Source: Murimonas intestini (GTDB lineage: Bacteria > Bacillota > Clostridia > Lachnospirales > Lachnospiraceae). Taken from it: 37,674 nucleotides of DNA. Location: contig QGGY01000010.1 of NCBI GenBank assembly GCA_003148945.1, positions 159,434-197,107 of the forward strand. Reading direction: 5' to 3'. Every line of letters starts with the position of its first letter. Positions within the stretch are counted from its first letter, which is position 1. The position numbers and the translations under genes were made by a program. The notes below the pieces were generated by a model. The model worked only from the letters and a program-made list of their open reading frames with translations, was not told where the DNA came from and did no database searches. Shown here in pieces: positions 22,993 to 31,659 of this stretch.

Positions 22993-24774
22993 ATGAAAAG
23001 AAAAGGTTTAAAGTGTATAGCGGCAGCTATGGCAGTGACAATGGGCATTACAGCGGCAGGATGCCAAAAAGAAAGCAGTCCGGCATCCAACCAGACGGAT
23101 GAGCAAAAGACAGAAGAGACAGTACAGGCAGGAGAGACGGCACAGGCAGCACAGGATGAGTCAGGAGGAGCCCTGGCGGATGAAGAGAATCTTTATGGCT
23201 ATTCCCAGCCTGTATCTATTAAATTTGGTTTTTCTTATGGGAGTGATTTTAAATACAGGGAAGGGGAATCTGCTGTAAGTAATCCATGGAATGATCTATA
23301 TCAGGCAAATGGAATCAATGTAGATGTGCTCTACGAGGTAGACGGTACCCAGGCGGTGACAAAGTTTAATAACGCAGTAGCTTCGGGCACTTACCCGGAT
23401 GTATTTTCTGCAGGGGCTACGGATCTTAAGACTTACGCAAAGACAGGAGTTATTGCGGATATAACGGAAGTGTATGAAAAATATGCTTCTGATGAGTTAA
23501 AAGAATACATAAATTCTGACGGCGGTATGGGGCTGTCATCTGCTATGGTTGATGGCAGGCTGTATGGTATCCCTAAAATGGGGAATGGGTACGATAATGT
23601 CATGATGATGTTTGTACGTCAGGACTGGCTGGATAAGCTGAACCTGAAAATGCCGGAAACTATGGATGAATTGGTGGAAACAGCCAAAGCTTTCACTGAA
23701 ATGGATCCGGACGGGAACGGGAAAGCAGATACTTATGGCTTAGGATTTAACGGGAAAAATGTATTTGATATGGTTGGGGGAATACAGGCATTTTTTGAAG
23801 GCTATGGTGCGGCCCCGGGTTACTGGAACGGACAGTTTACTTTCATTGAAAAAGAAGGCAAAGTCCTGTGGGGCGGCAATCTGCCTGAAGAAATGAAAGA
23901 GGGGCTTACCGTCCTTCAGCAGATGTACAAAGACGGCTCTATACCAAAAGATTTTGGAGTGATGGATTCTAACGCACTTACAGAGGATCTGAGTGCAGGA
24001 CGCTGCGGCATCTTTTTTGCACCTATGTGGGGCGCCATGGGACCTTCAGCAAATGCAGTAAAAAATGATATAGACGCTCATTTTACTGCCGCGCCTATTC
24101 CTGACGGAAATGGAGAAGGCTCCAGCAAAGCGTATTTTGCCAGCAGTGTAGACAATGCATATTACACGGTGAGCAGTAAATGCAGTAACCCTGAAGTATT
24201 AATTAAACTGATGAATTTAAGCGTGCAGAAGCTCTGCCATCCAAAAGATGAGGATGAGTTTAAAAAATATTATGTAGATAACGGATATCAGGTATGGAAA
24301 TATTCACTTACACAGACCACACCCCCTCTTAAGAATTATGATAACTGGAAGAAGGAATCAAAAGCTGTAGAAACCGGAAACACGGACGGCTTAAATACAG
24401 AACAGATGTCAGATTATACAAACATGAAAGCTTATCTTGATGCCATGGCAGGCGGCAGCCCGGATTTAGATGACCCCGCATTCCAGGCTGGGATCGGTCT
24501 TTATACAGTATTTGGTGACCCGGTTGGAGGATATGCTGCGATCGATAAGATGATTCAGGAAGATGCGTTTAACAAGTCTGTATATAATACAGTCCCCACA
24601 GAGACAATGGCGGCCAAATATCCTACACTTAATAAAATGGCTATGGAGACGATTGTGAAGATTATTTCAGGAGATTCTGTGGAAGATTATGATGCTTTCC
24701 TTGAGACATGGAATAAATTAGGCGGCGAAGATGTGACAAAGGAAGCTCAGTCGTGGTATGACTCACAAAAATAG
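22993..24774 (+). CDS. ABC extracellular solute-binding lipoprotein (LplA-like, CUT1)
   Basis: The start is ATG 22993 (MKRKGLKCI) behind GGAGGG; an upstream ATG at 22969 lacks a ribosome site. The 593-residue precursor has a lipoprotein signal ending ITAAGC, with Cys24 as the lipidation site, then a low-complexity E/Q/T/A linker (to about 60). The periplasmic-binding-protein fold follows, with family-typical MPETMDELVETAKAF, a DPDGNGKADTYGL turn (possible Ca site) and Trp/Tyr-rich loops for sugar contact. Length and style match the large LplA/YtcQ-type binding proteins that feed complex oligosaccharides to two permeases. No ATPase gene is present; such systems use a shared MsmX-type ATPase encoded elsewhere. 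Confidence 0.92.
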   Translation: MKRKGLKCIAAAMAVTMGITAAGCQKESSPASNQTDEQKTEETVQAGETAQAAQDESGGALADEENLYGYSQPVSIKFGFSYGSDFKYREGESAVSNPWNDLYQANGINVDVLYEVDGTQAVTKFNNAVASGTYPDVFSAGATDLKTYAKTGVIADITEVYEKYASDELKEYINSDGGMGLSSAMVDGRLYGIPKMGNGYDNVMMMFVRQDWLDKLNLKMPETMDELVETAKAFTEMDPDGNGKADTYGLGFNGKNVFDMVGGIQAFFEGYGAAPGYWNGQFTFIEKEGKVLWGGNLPEEMKEGLTVLQQMYKDGSIPKDFGVMDSNALTEDLSAGRCGIFFAPMWGAMGPSANAVKNDIDAHFTAAPIPDGNGEGSSKAYFASSVDNAYYTVSSKCSNPEVLIKLMNLSVQKLCHPKDEDEFKKYYVDNGYQVWKYSLTQTTPPLKNYDNWKKESKAVETGNTDGLNTEQMSDYTNMKAYLDAMAGGSPDLDDPAFQAGIGLYTVFGDPVGGYAAIDKMIQEDAFNKSVYNTVPTETMAAKYPTLNKMAMETIVKIISGDSVEDYDAFLETWNKLGGEDVTKEAQSWYDSQK

Positions 24775-24788
24775 AACAGGTGGCAGAG

Positions 24789-25724
24789 ATGAAGAAAAAG
24801 AGAGGAAGAGTTTCTACTAATAAACGCAGCCTTACTTATCATTTGATGCTTCTTGTGCCAGCAGTTATAGTGTTTATATATTGTTATGTCCCTATTATGG
24901 GAAACATTATGGCTTTTCAGAATTTCTATCCCGGTCTTGGCTTTTTCAAGTCAGACTGGGTAGGGTTGGAAAATTTTAAGATATTGTTTATGATGCCGGA
25001 TACACTGCCGGCAATACGCAACACTCTTTTGATTGCCGTTGCAAAAATTATCGGGAATTTAATAGTGCCTGTGACGTTTGCACTGCTGCTGAATGAAGTG
25101 AGGCTGAGGTGGTTTAAAAGAACAGTTCAGACAATTACGTACCTGCCGTATTTTTTGTCGTGGGTAATCCTTTCCGGTATTTTAATTAATTTTCTTTCAC
25201 CGGGAAGTACTGCAGACGGGGCAGGGTTCTTCAATTCACTTCTGATGAAGGCAGGTTTTATCAAAGAGCCTGTTTTCTTCCTGGGAAATAAACAAACCTT
25301 TCCGGCGACTATAATTATCAGCGATATCTGGAAAAATTTTGGGTTTAATACGATCGTTTACCTGGCTGCATTAACAGGAATCGATCCCGGACTGTATGAA
25401 GCAGCCTCAGTAGACGGGGCGGGCCGTTTCAGTCAGACTATCCATATTACGCTGCCGGGAATATCACAGATTATTGTCCTTATGACGATACTTTCTATTG
25501 GGAATGTACTTAATGCAGGCTTTGACCAGATATTTAATCTTTACAGTCCTGCAGTATATGAAACAGGTGATATTATTGATACACTGGTGTACCGGCTTGG
25601 ATTAGTAAATCAGCAGTATTCTCTCTCGGCAGCTGTGGGCCTTTTTAAGTCAGTGGTCTCCATGATTTTGATTGTGGCATCTTACAGGATTGCAGACAAA
25701 TATGCCGGCTATAAAGTATTTTAG
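24789..25724 (+). CDS. ABC sugar transporter permease 1 (LplB/UgpA-like)
   Basis: A 311-residue inner-membrane protein with six predicted helices. The start is put at ATG 24789 (MKKKRGRVSTNKR), with AGGTGG before it; a GTG nine bases earlier is possible. The coupling helix carries the EAA motif YEAASVDGAGRFSQTIHITLPG, which contacts the ATPase. The N-terminal LVPAVIVFIYCYVPIMG and LGLVNQQYSLSAAVGLFKS near the end are typical of LplB permeases. It lies 14 bases after the binding-protein gene and before the second permease. Confidence 0.92.
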   Translation: MKKKRGRVSTNKRSLTYHLMLLVPAVIVFIYCYVPIMGNIMAFQNFYPGLGFFKSDWVGLENFKILFMMPDTLPAIRNTLLIAVAKIIGNLIVPVTFALLLNEVRLRWFKRTVQTITYLPYFLSWVILSGILINFLSPGSTADGAGFFNSLLMKAGFIKEPVFFLGNKQTFPATIIISDIWKNFGFNTIVYLAALTGIDPGLYEAASVDGAGRFSQTIHITLPGISQIIVLMTILSIGNVLNAGFDQIFNLYSPAVYETGDIIDTLVYRLGLVNQQYSLSAAVGLFKSVVSMILIVASYRIADKYAGYKVF

Positions 25725-25768
25725 GAGGCATGAGAACACGGCAGGTGCAAAACGGAAAGGGGTTAAGT

Positions 25769-26656
25769 ATGAGGAAAGCTTCTGTGGGCAGGAGAGTATT
25801 TGTAATATGCAACTATGTGTTTATAGCTGCCATTACAATAAGCTGTCTTGTACCGATTTTAAATGTTCTGGCCTTATCATTCAGTGATTCACAGGCAATT
25901 ATTGAGAATAAGGTTGGTCTGATGCCTGTAGATTTTACACTGAAGGCTTATGAATTTGTCATGAAAAGTAATGAATTCTGGACCTCTGTCTGGGTAACTG
26001 TAAAGCGTGTGCTCATCGGTGTGCCGGTGAACCTGGTTCTGACAGTTTTAGCTGCTTATCCGCTGTCTAAAAGTGAGCAGCAGTTTAAAAGCAGAAAATT
26101 TTATGTGGCATATTTTTTAGTAGTTATGGTCTTCAGCGGCGGATTGATCCCGACCTATTACGTTGTATCCAGAACAGGGCTGATGGATTCTGTCTGGTCC
26201 CTGATATTGCCGGGGGCTGTACCGATTTTTAATGTGATACTTGTTATGAATTTTTTTCGCAATCTTCCAAGAGAGCTGGAAGAATCCGCTATGCTGGACG
26301 GAGCGGGACAGTGGAAGATCCTTCTGCAGATTTTCCTCCCGCTGTCTAAGCCTTCAATTGCTACGGTTACCCTTTTCAGCCTGGTTAACCACTGGAATTC
26401 CTGGTTTGACGGTCTGATTTATTCTAACTTTACCAGTCATTATCCCCTGCAGTCTTATCTGCAGACATTGATTGTAAGTACGAATCAGGCCCTGATGGAA
26501 GGGGATCTGAGCCAGATCATGAACAGGATGAGCGTTAATGATACAAATCTGAAAGCGGCACAGATTTTTATCTCAATCATTCCGTTGCTTCTGATATACC
26601 CTTTCCTGCAGAAATACTTTACCACAGGCCTTGTCCTGGGAAGCGTGAAGGGGTAG
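25769..26656 (+). CDS. ABC sugar transporter permease 2 (LplC/YtcP-like)
   Basis: A 295-residue permease with six helices. The start is chosen at ATG 25769 (MRKASVGRR), which has GGAAAGGGG at six bases. The earlier ATG (25730) has a Shine-Dalgarno only one base away and adds an atypical N-terminus. The EAA-type loop is LEESAMLDGAGQWKILLQIF. The closing QKYFTTGLVLGSVKG is the hallmark C-terminus of LplC/YtcP permeases. It pairs with the preceding permease to form the membrane channel. Confidence 0.92.
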   Translation: MRKASVGRRVFVICNYVFIAAITISCLVPILNVLALSFSDSQAIIENKVGLMPVDFTLKAYEFVMKSNEFWTSVWVTVKRVLIGVPVNLVLTVLAAYPLSKSEQQFKSRKFYVAYFLVVMVFSGGLIPTYYVVSRTGLMDSVWSLILPGAVPIFNVILVMNFFRNLPRELEESAMLDGAGQWKILLQIFLPLSKPSIATVTLFSLVNHWNSWFDGLIYSNFTSHYPLQSYLQTLIVSTNQALMEGDLSQIMNRMSVNDTNLKAAQIFISIIPLLLIYPFLQKYFTTGLVLGSVKG

Positions 26657-26660
26657 CGTT

Positions 26661-29294
26661 ATGTCTGATTTGATTTTAAATGGTACAGTAGAATACAAAG
26701 AGAGTCCGTCCGGGGTAGATAAAGAGAGTCCGCTGTTCGGGTGGCAGCTGAGCTCTGAAAGAAAAGGAGCCGGACAGAGGGCATACCGAATTATGGTTTA
26801 CAGGGAAGAGGAGCTTGTATGGGACAGCAAGAGGGCAGAAAGTGCGCGAAGCTTTTCCATACCATATGCGGGCGTGCCATTAGAGGAGCAGAGTGTTTAT
26901 ACCTGGCAGGTGCAGTTATGGATGGAGGAAGGCTCCAAACTAGTAAGTCCTGTCTATAGCTTTGAGACAGGCATAAAAGAAGGCTCATGGGTGGGCAGCT
27001 GGATCGGCTACAGCAGAAGGGCGGATGGAGTAATGCCGGTTTTCAGGCGCTATTTTACTGTTGCCGGAGCAGTTAAGAGAGCGCGCCTTTATATATGCAG
27101 TAAGAATCCGTATGAAATATGGATTAACGGGAAACGGGCCGGGGAGGAATATCTGGAACCAGCCTGGACCTCGTATGAAAAAACATTATTTTATACAGTC
27201 TATGATATTACCGGTTATCTGAAGGCTGGTGAAAATGGCCTTGGTATTTTTCTGGGAAACGGAATGGAGCATATAGAAGGCAGGCGTTACGCAAAATTTA
27301 CGGTCACGGGAGGAGCCCAACAGTTTATAGTTCAGGTGAATATGGAATATGAAAATGGCATTATAGAAAAATGGGGCAGCGATAAGAATTTTCACATGTC
27401 CCCCGGACCTGTAACGTATTCCTGTGTCTATGGCGGAGAGGATTATGACGGAAGAAAGGCACTCCCCGGATTTTCTGAAGCACATTATACAGAGGAAGGA
27501 TGGGAGGAGGCAGCCGTATATGAAAAGCCTGCTGCCAGAATTATCAGCAGGATAAACCCTCCTGTCAGGATCAAAGAAAGGTATCATCCTGTAAGGGTGG
27601 TGAAGATATCAGACACTTCTTGTGTCTGTGATTTTGGAACTAATTTTTCCGGCTGGGTAAAGCTGGAAGTCAGAGGAGAGAGGGGATGTACAGTCAGAGT
27701 AGTTCCGGGAGAACTGCTTAGGCAAAACGGTGAAGTCAGCCAGGAGTTCACAGGAGAGCCTCATTATTACCAGTATATACTGAGAGGGAACGGGACTGAG
27801 ACTTTCGTACCGAAATTTACCTTTTATGGTTTGAGGTATGCACAGATAGAAGGGGCCTTGCCTGAGGAATTCGGGGGCGGTCATGGGACAGCCTGCATAA
27901 CAGGCATTGAGGGGCAGATGCTGTACACAGATATGCAGGCGGCGGGAAATTTTGAATGTTCTGTGCCGCTGTGGAACAGTATCCACCAGATTATCCTCCA
28001 GGCTATGAAGAGTAATGCTAAGAGTGTACTAACCGACTGTCCGCACAGAGAGAAGCTTGGCTGGCTGGAGGAGACGCATCTGATGGGACCGTCTCTTATG
28101 TACAATTTCCATATGCATGGTTTGTATGAGAAACTGCTGAGCGATATCAGGGATTCACAGTGTGAAAACGGTATGGTACCAAGCATAGCGCCTGAATTTA
28201 CGGAATTCAGAGACGGGTTCAGAGATTCACCAGAATGGGGAAGCGCCGCTATAGTTGTTCCATGGTATATCTATAAAAAGTATGGAGATATCCATATATT
28301 AAGGGAATCATATTCATCTATGGTAAAATACGCAGAATATTTAAACAGCCGTTCAGAATACAATATACTTCATCACGGACTTGGAGACTGGTGTGATTTT
28401 GGCATTAATCCGCCATTTTCACAGAATACTCCTATTTCTGTAACTGCCACAGCCGTCTATTATTATGACCTGCTGATCATGGAAAAGGTTTCAAGGCTTC
28501 TTGGAAAAAATAAAGACCTGGAAAGATATACAAAACGCCGGGGAAAAGTAAAGGCGGCGTTTAACAGGGAATTTCTTGATAAGCAGGGACAGCGCTATGT
28601 AAATGGCAGCCAGACAGCAAACGCTATGGCTTTGTATCTGGAGATCCCGGAACCGGATTACTCGGAGGGAGTCTTGGACTGTCTCATAAAGGATATACGC
28701 ATACGTAATAACCATACGACAGGAGGTGATGTCGGATTTCCATTTATACTGCGCGCGCTGGCAAAACACAGAATGGACGGCATAGTGTCGGATATGGCTG
28801 TGCGGACAGATAATCCCAGCTATGGTTTTCAGGTCGTCAATGGGGCAACGTCTCTCTGTGAAGAGTGGGATGGAAATATGCCCGGTAAATGCAAGAATTC
28901 CCAGAACCATTTCATGATGGGAAGTATTGAGGAATGGTTTTATGGAAGTCTGGCAGGTTTTAAAAAGATGGACTTTGATACAGCAGTACCTGTTCTCCAT
29001 CTGGAACCATTTTTTGACAGAAAAGCTGAGTGGGTAAATGCCTGGCATGAAGTCCTTCAGGGCAGGGTGAGGGTCCGCTGGGAGCGGAGAGAAGGAAATA
29101 TAGAGCTGAAACTGAGTATTCCGGCTAATCTTAGAGTAAAGCTGGTGCTGAGACAAACAGAGAATACACAATTAACAGAATCTCATGCTCCATTAGCAGA
29201 AAATCACAGTATCCTGAGCTGGAGGGAAAATGAGCAGGACGTGATTTTGTATCTTGACAGCGGGAGTTATGATTTTGAGATACAGGAATCTTAA
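26661..29294 (+). CDS. alpha-L-rhamnosidase, GH78 family
   Basis: An 877-residue cytoplasmic enzyme without signal peptide. It has an N-terminal beta-sandwich module (ESPLFGWQL, then YTWQVQLW), a second beta domain with the family hallmark EIWINGKRAGEEYLEPAWTS, a further beta domain, the (alpha/alpha)6 barrel, and a small C-terminal beta domain. The barrel carries TDCPHREKLGW (Asp459, Glu464, with Glu471 following) and TSLCEEWDG (Glu734). These four positions match the catalytic acids of characterised GH78 enzymes such as BsRhaB. It hydrolyses terminal alpha-L-rhamnose from glycosides or oligosaccharides, after uptake by the transporter encoded just upstream (4 bases away). The operon is thus a rhamnoside utilisation unit. 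Confidence 0.92.
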   Translation: MSDLILNGTVEYKESPSGVDKESPLFGWQLSSERKGAGQRAYRIMVYREEELVWDSKRAESARSFSIPYAGVPLEEQSVYTWQVQLWMEEGSKLVSPVYSFETGIKEGSWVGSWIGYSRRADGVMPVFRRYFTVAGAVKRARLYICSKNPYEIWINGKRAGEEYLEPAWTSYEKTLFYTVYDITGYLKAGENGLGIFLGNGMEHIEGRRYAKFTVTGGAQQFIVQVNMEYENGIIEKWGSDKNFHMSPGPVTYSCVYGGEDYDGRKALPGFSEAHYTEEGWEEAAVYEKPAARIISRINPPVRIKERYHPVRVVKISDTSCVCDFGTNFSGWVKLEVRGERGCTVRVVPGELLRQNGEVSQEFTGEPHYYQYILRGNGTETFVPKFTFYGLRYAQIEGALPEEFGGGHGTACITGIEGQMLYTDMQAAGNFECSVPLWNSIHQIILQAMKSNAKSVLTDCPHREKLGWLEETHLMGPSLMYNFHMHGLYEKLLSDIRDSQCENGMVPSIAPEFTEFRDGFRDSPEWGSAAIVVPWYIYKKYGDIHILRESYSSMVKYAEYLNSRSEYNILHHGLGDWCDFGINPPFSQNTPISVTATAVYYYDLLIMEKVSRLLGKNKDLERYTKRRGKVKAAFNREFLDKQGQRYVNGSQTANAMALYLEIPEPDYSEGVLDCLIKDIRIRNNHTTGGDVGFPFILRALAKHRMDGIVSDMAVRTDNPSYGFQVVNGATSLCEEWDGNMPGKCKNSQNHFMMGSIEEWFYGSLAGFKKMDFDTAVPVLHLEPFFDRKAEWVNAWHEVLQGRVRVRWERREGNIELKLSIPANLRVKLVLRQTENTQLTESHAPLAENHSILSWRENEQDVILYLDSGSYDFEIQES

Positions 29295-29313
29295 ATTTAT
29301 CCTGAAAGCAGAT

Positions 29314-29362
29314 AAAAATTGCTTTGGAATGGGCATAGGCCTTTTCCAGAGCAATTTTGTTA
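29314..29362. terminator. bidirectional terminator between GH78 and chromate transporter genes
   Basis: AAAATTGCTTTGGAA (29315-29329) and TTCCAGAGCAATTTT (29344-29358) form a 15-base stem with one wobble pair and T-rich ends on both strands. It sits between convergent genes and serves both. Confidence 0.8.
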
Positions 29363-29364
29363 TT

Positions 29365-29937
29365 TCAAATCAAAAGTGTAATGAAGTAATAGACTACTTC
29401 AAAAATCCCGCAGAGCACCATAACCTTTACAGGGCTCATTTTTGTCTTCCGCAGGAGCAGGAAGGCTGCCAGAAAGTACAAGATTGAGCGCACAGAAATA
29501 TTGGAGGCCTGAAGATCCACTGCTCCGTTAAAGAAAAAGGCGGAGATCAGGACAGTGACGCCGGCAGTGGCTATCATGGCCACTACTGCGGGGCGGAGCA
29601 TTCCGAGCACTCCCTGAAGCATCGCCATCTTCCTGTATTTCATATAGAGCCAGGCGAGCAGTGTTACCAGGATACATGATGGCAGGATACAGCCAAGGGT
29701 GGCTGTGACGGCGCCTCCAAGTCCGGCTATCTTCAGACCCACAAAGGTCGCGGAGTTCACGGCGATAGGCCCGGGCGTCATCTGGGAAATTGTGATCAGA
29801 TCGGTAAATTCAGCCGCGGTTAGCCATCCGTGCAGATTTACTACCTGATCCTGGATCAGGGGCATAGCCGCGTAGCCGCCTCCGAAGCTGAAAGCGCCTA
29901 TCTGTAGAAAGCTTAAGAAAAGCTGCAGGTATATCAT
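29365..29937 (-). CDS. chromate transporter, half-size ChrA subunit (second gene)
   Basis: A 190-residue membrane protein with about six hydrophobic segments. The CHR-family signature FSFGGGYAAMPL is near the N-terminus, and ISQMTPGPIAVNSATFVG is the conserved PGP loop. Classical ChrA is a two-domain protein of about 400 residues. Here each domain is a separate gene, and the two half-size proteins are expected to work as a pair. The start overlaps the end of the first half by four bases (ATGA). The family exports chromate and may move other oxyanions. Confidence 0.9.
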   Translation of the reverse strand: MIYLQLFLSFLQIGAFSFGGGYAAMPLIQDQVVNLHGWLTAAEFTDLITISQMTPGPIAVNSATFVGLKIAGLGGAVTATLGCILPSCILVTLLAWLYMKYRKMAMLQGVLGMLRPAVVAMIATAGVTVLISAFFFNGAVDLQASNISVRSILYFLAAFLLLRKTKMSPVKVMVLCGIFEVVYYFITLLI

Positions 29938-30503
29938 GAAGCAGCCCCCCTTTTCTGATTAATAAGTGTCGTAATCACACCAAGCACGGCTACGGTTATG
30001 ATGATCAGGACTACATTCACATTCAGCCAGTAATTGGCGATAAAGCTGGCAAACATGATAATGATGGGCAGAACCTTCTTTTCCTTAAAAACACCGCTGC
30101 CCATATCCCAGACAACAGACGCTATCACTGCGCCCACGCCTGAACGCATCCCGTACAGCATGGCAGAGATCACGGCATTGGAAGAAAAAGCCTCATAACA
30201 AAATGAGATGGCAGAGAGGATCACCATAGGCGGCAGGATCGCTCCCAGTACGGACACAAGGATACCGGGGATCCCGGCAAGCTTGTAACCGATCACGATG
30301 GCGCCGTTCACTGCGATAGCGCCCGGAGCAGACTGGGCGATAGCCACCAGGTCCAGCATTTCCTCTTCTTCGATCCAGTGGAGCTTATCCACAAATTTAT
30401 CCTTTAGGAGGGTCACGATGACATAGCCGCCTCCAAAGGTAAAGGTACTTAAATACAGGGTGGAGAAAAACAGTTTCCCCAATACATTTTTTTTATTCTC
30501 CAA
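29934..30503 (-). CDS. chromate transporter, half-size ChrA subunit (first gene)
   Basis: A 189-residue CHR protein. It starts at TTG 30503 with GGAGGTG about five bases upstream. Motifs are STFTFGGGYVIVTLL and IAQSAPGAIAVNGAIVIG, matching the second half, with a more hydrophobic C-terminus. It is the promoter-proximal gene of the pair, divergent from the LysR gene, so LysR control is likely. Confidence 0.9.
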   Translation of the reverse strand: MENKKNVLGKLFFSTLYLSTFTFGGGYVIVTLLKDKFVDKLHWIEEEEMLDLVAIAQSAPGAIAVNGAIVIGYKLAGIPGILVSVLGAILPPMVILSAISFCYEAFSSNAVISAMLYGMRSGVGAVIASVVWDMGSGVFKEKKVLPIIIMFASFIANYWLNVNVVLIIITVAVLGVITTLINQKRGAAS

Positions 30504-30558
30504 AATATCACCTCCGCATATCAGTATACGGCCACTTGATATATAAGTAAAATAGTAT

Positions 30559-30574
30559 TATATTATATAATATA
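30559..30574. promoter_or_regulatory. AT-rich palindrome in the chrA/LysR divergent promoter
   Basis: TATATTATATAATATA is a 16-bp perfect palindrome in the 184-base divergent region. It contains T-N11-A spacing as LysR operators do, and overlaps possible -10 sequences, so it is the best candidate LysR site. Confidence 0.4.
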
Positions 30575-30687
30575 TAAGAAAAATATTATGCAACTGTGAA
30601 GGTACCTGACAGTTAGAATATTATGAATCGTACATCCTGGAGCATGTCTGAAAATTATTCCGGGTGATAAGTTATGGAGGGTGAATT

Positions 30688-31659
30688 ATGACTTTGCGTC
30701 ATCTGCGTATTTTTGTGACAGTTTATCAGGAGCTGAGTATGACGAAGGCATCGAAAAAGCTCCATCTGGCTCAGCCTTCAGTCAGCCTGGCTGTAAAAGA
30801 GCTGGAGCAGTATTATGGAATCTGCCTGTTTGACAGGATTTCCAGGAGGCTGTATCCGACACAGGAGGGTGAAATGCTCTATGATTATGCGCTGCATATT
30901 GTCTCGCTGTTTGATGAGATGGAGGAGAATATCAGCGATAAGGGGAAGTCAGGAATCATCAGGGCAGGCGCCAGCGTCACCATCGGCAATTTCCTGATGC
31001 CAGGGCTGGTGGACAGATTCACTGCCGAATATCCAGAGGTCAGGGTGCAGGTGACAGTGAATAATTCAGAATTCCTGGAGACGGCAGTTTTAAATAACCA
31101 GCTTGATTTTGCGTTGACTGAGGGGCGTATAGAGCATCCTCAGATAATAAGGGAAGCTTTTCTGGAGGACTCTATCTGCTTTATATGCCATCCTGCCCAC
31201 CCGCTCACCCAAAAAGCAGAGGGGGAGATCAGCTTTGACATGCTCGCTGACTGTCCGTTTGTACTCAGAGAGAGGGGCAGCGCAGGGCGTGAGATTGTAG
31301 AAGAAGCTATGAAATACAGGCAGCGCCGTCTGAATATTGTGTGGGAGAGCCTGAGCACCCAGGCTATTGTGAGGGCCGTGGCGAAAAATATCGGGCTGTC
31401 AGCCCTGCCGTACATGCTGGTGGAGAAGGATATACAGGAGGGTAGAGTAGCCAGGATCCCGTTCGATATGCCTGCCCTGCACCGGGAGTTTGCAGTTATC
31501 TGCCATCAGAATAAATACCTTTCTGCCGGCGCAAGAGAATTTATAAGAATGGCCAAGGAATATACCGTGGAGTACCCTGAGGGATGCCAGGAGGATATAC
31601 CCCGGGAAGGCTCATCTAATACATGTAAAGCAGGGGGAAAAGAGAATGGGAAAAGGTGA
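30688..31659 (+). CDS. LysR-family transcriptional regulator
   Basis: A 323-residue regulator, ATG 30688 with GGAGGG. The N-terminal winged helix shows the classic MTLRHLRIFVTVYQ and MTKASKKLHLAQPSVSLAVK pattern, followed by a linker helix and a two-lobed effector-binding domain from about residue 90 (IIRAGASVTIGNFLMPGL, NNQLDFALTEG). The last 30 residues are a hydrophilic tail that overlaps the start of the next gene, a kinase, by 14 bases. It is divergent from the chrA pair, which it probably controls. The overlap with the kinase also links it to the two-component system. Confidence 0.9.
   Translation: MTLRHLRIFVTVYQELSMTKASKKLHLAQPSVSLAVKELEQYYGICLFDRISRRLYPTQEGEMLYDYALHIVSLFDEMEENISDKGKSGIIRAGASVTIGNFLMPGLVDRFTAEYPEVRVQVTVNNSEFLETAVLNNQLDFALTEGRIEHPQIIREAFLEDSICFICHPAHPLTQKAEGEISFDMLADCPFVLRERGSAGREIVEEAMKYRQRRLNIVWESLSTQAIVRAVAKNIGLSALPYMLVEKDIQEGRVARIPFDMPALHREFAVICHQNKYLSAGAREFIRMAKEYTVEYPEGCQEDIPREGSSNTCKAGGKENGKR

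Noticed and set aside
28491-29171. Long minus-strand frame (226 codons) inside the rhamnosidase gene
   Set aside because: It is antisense to a well-supported enzyme gene, has no ribosome site, and its composition (Cys, His, Ser-rich) is that of an antisense shadow. The same holds for 22683-23090 and 10893-11402.
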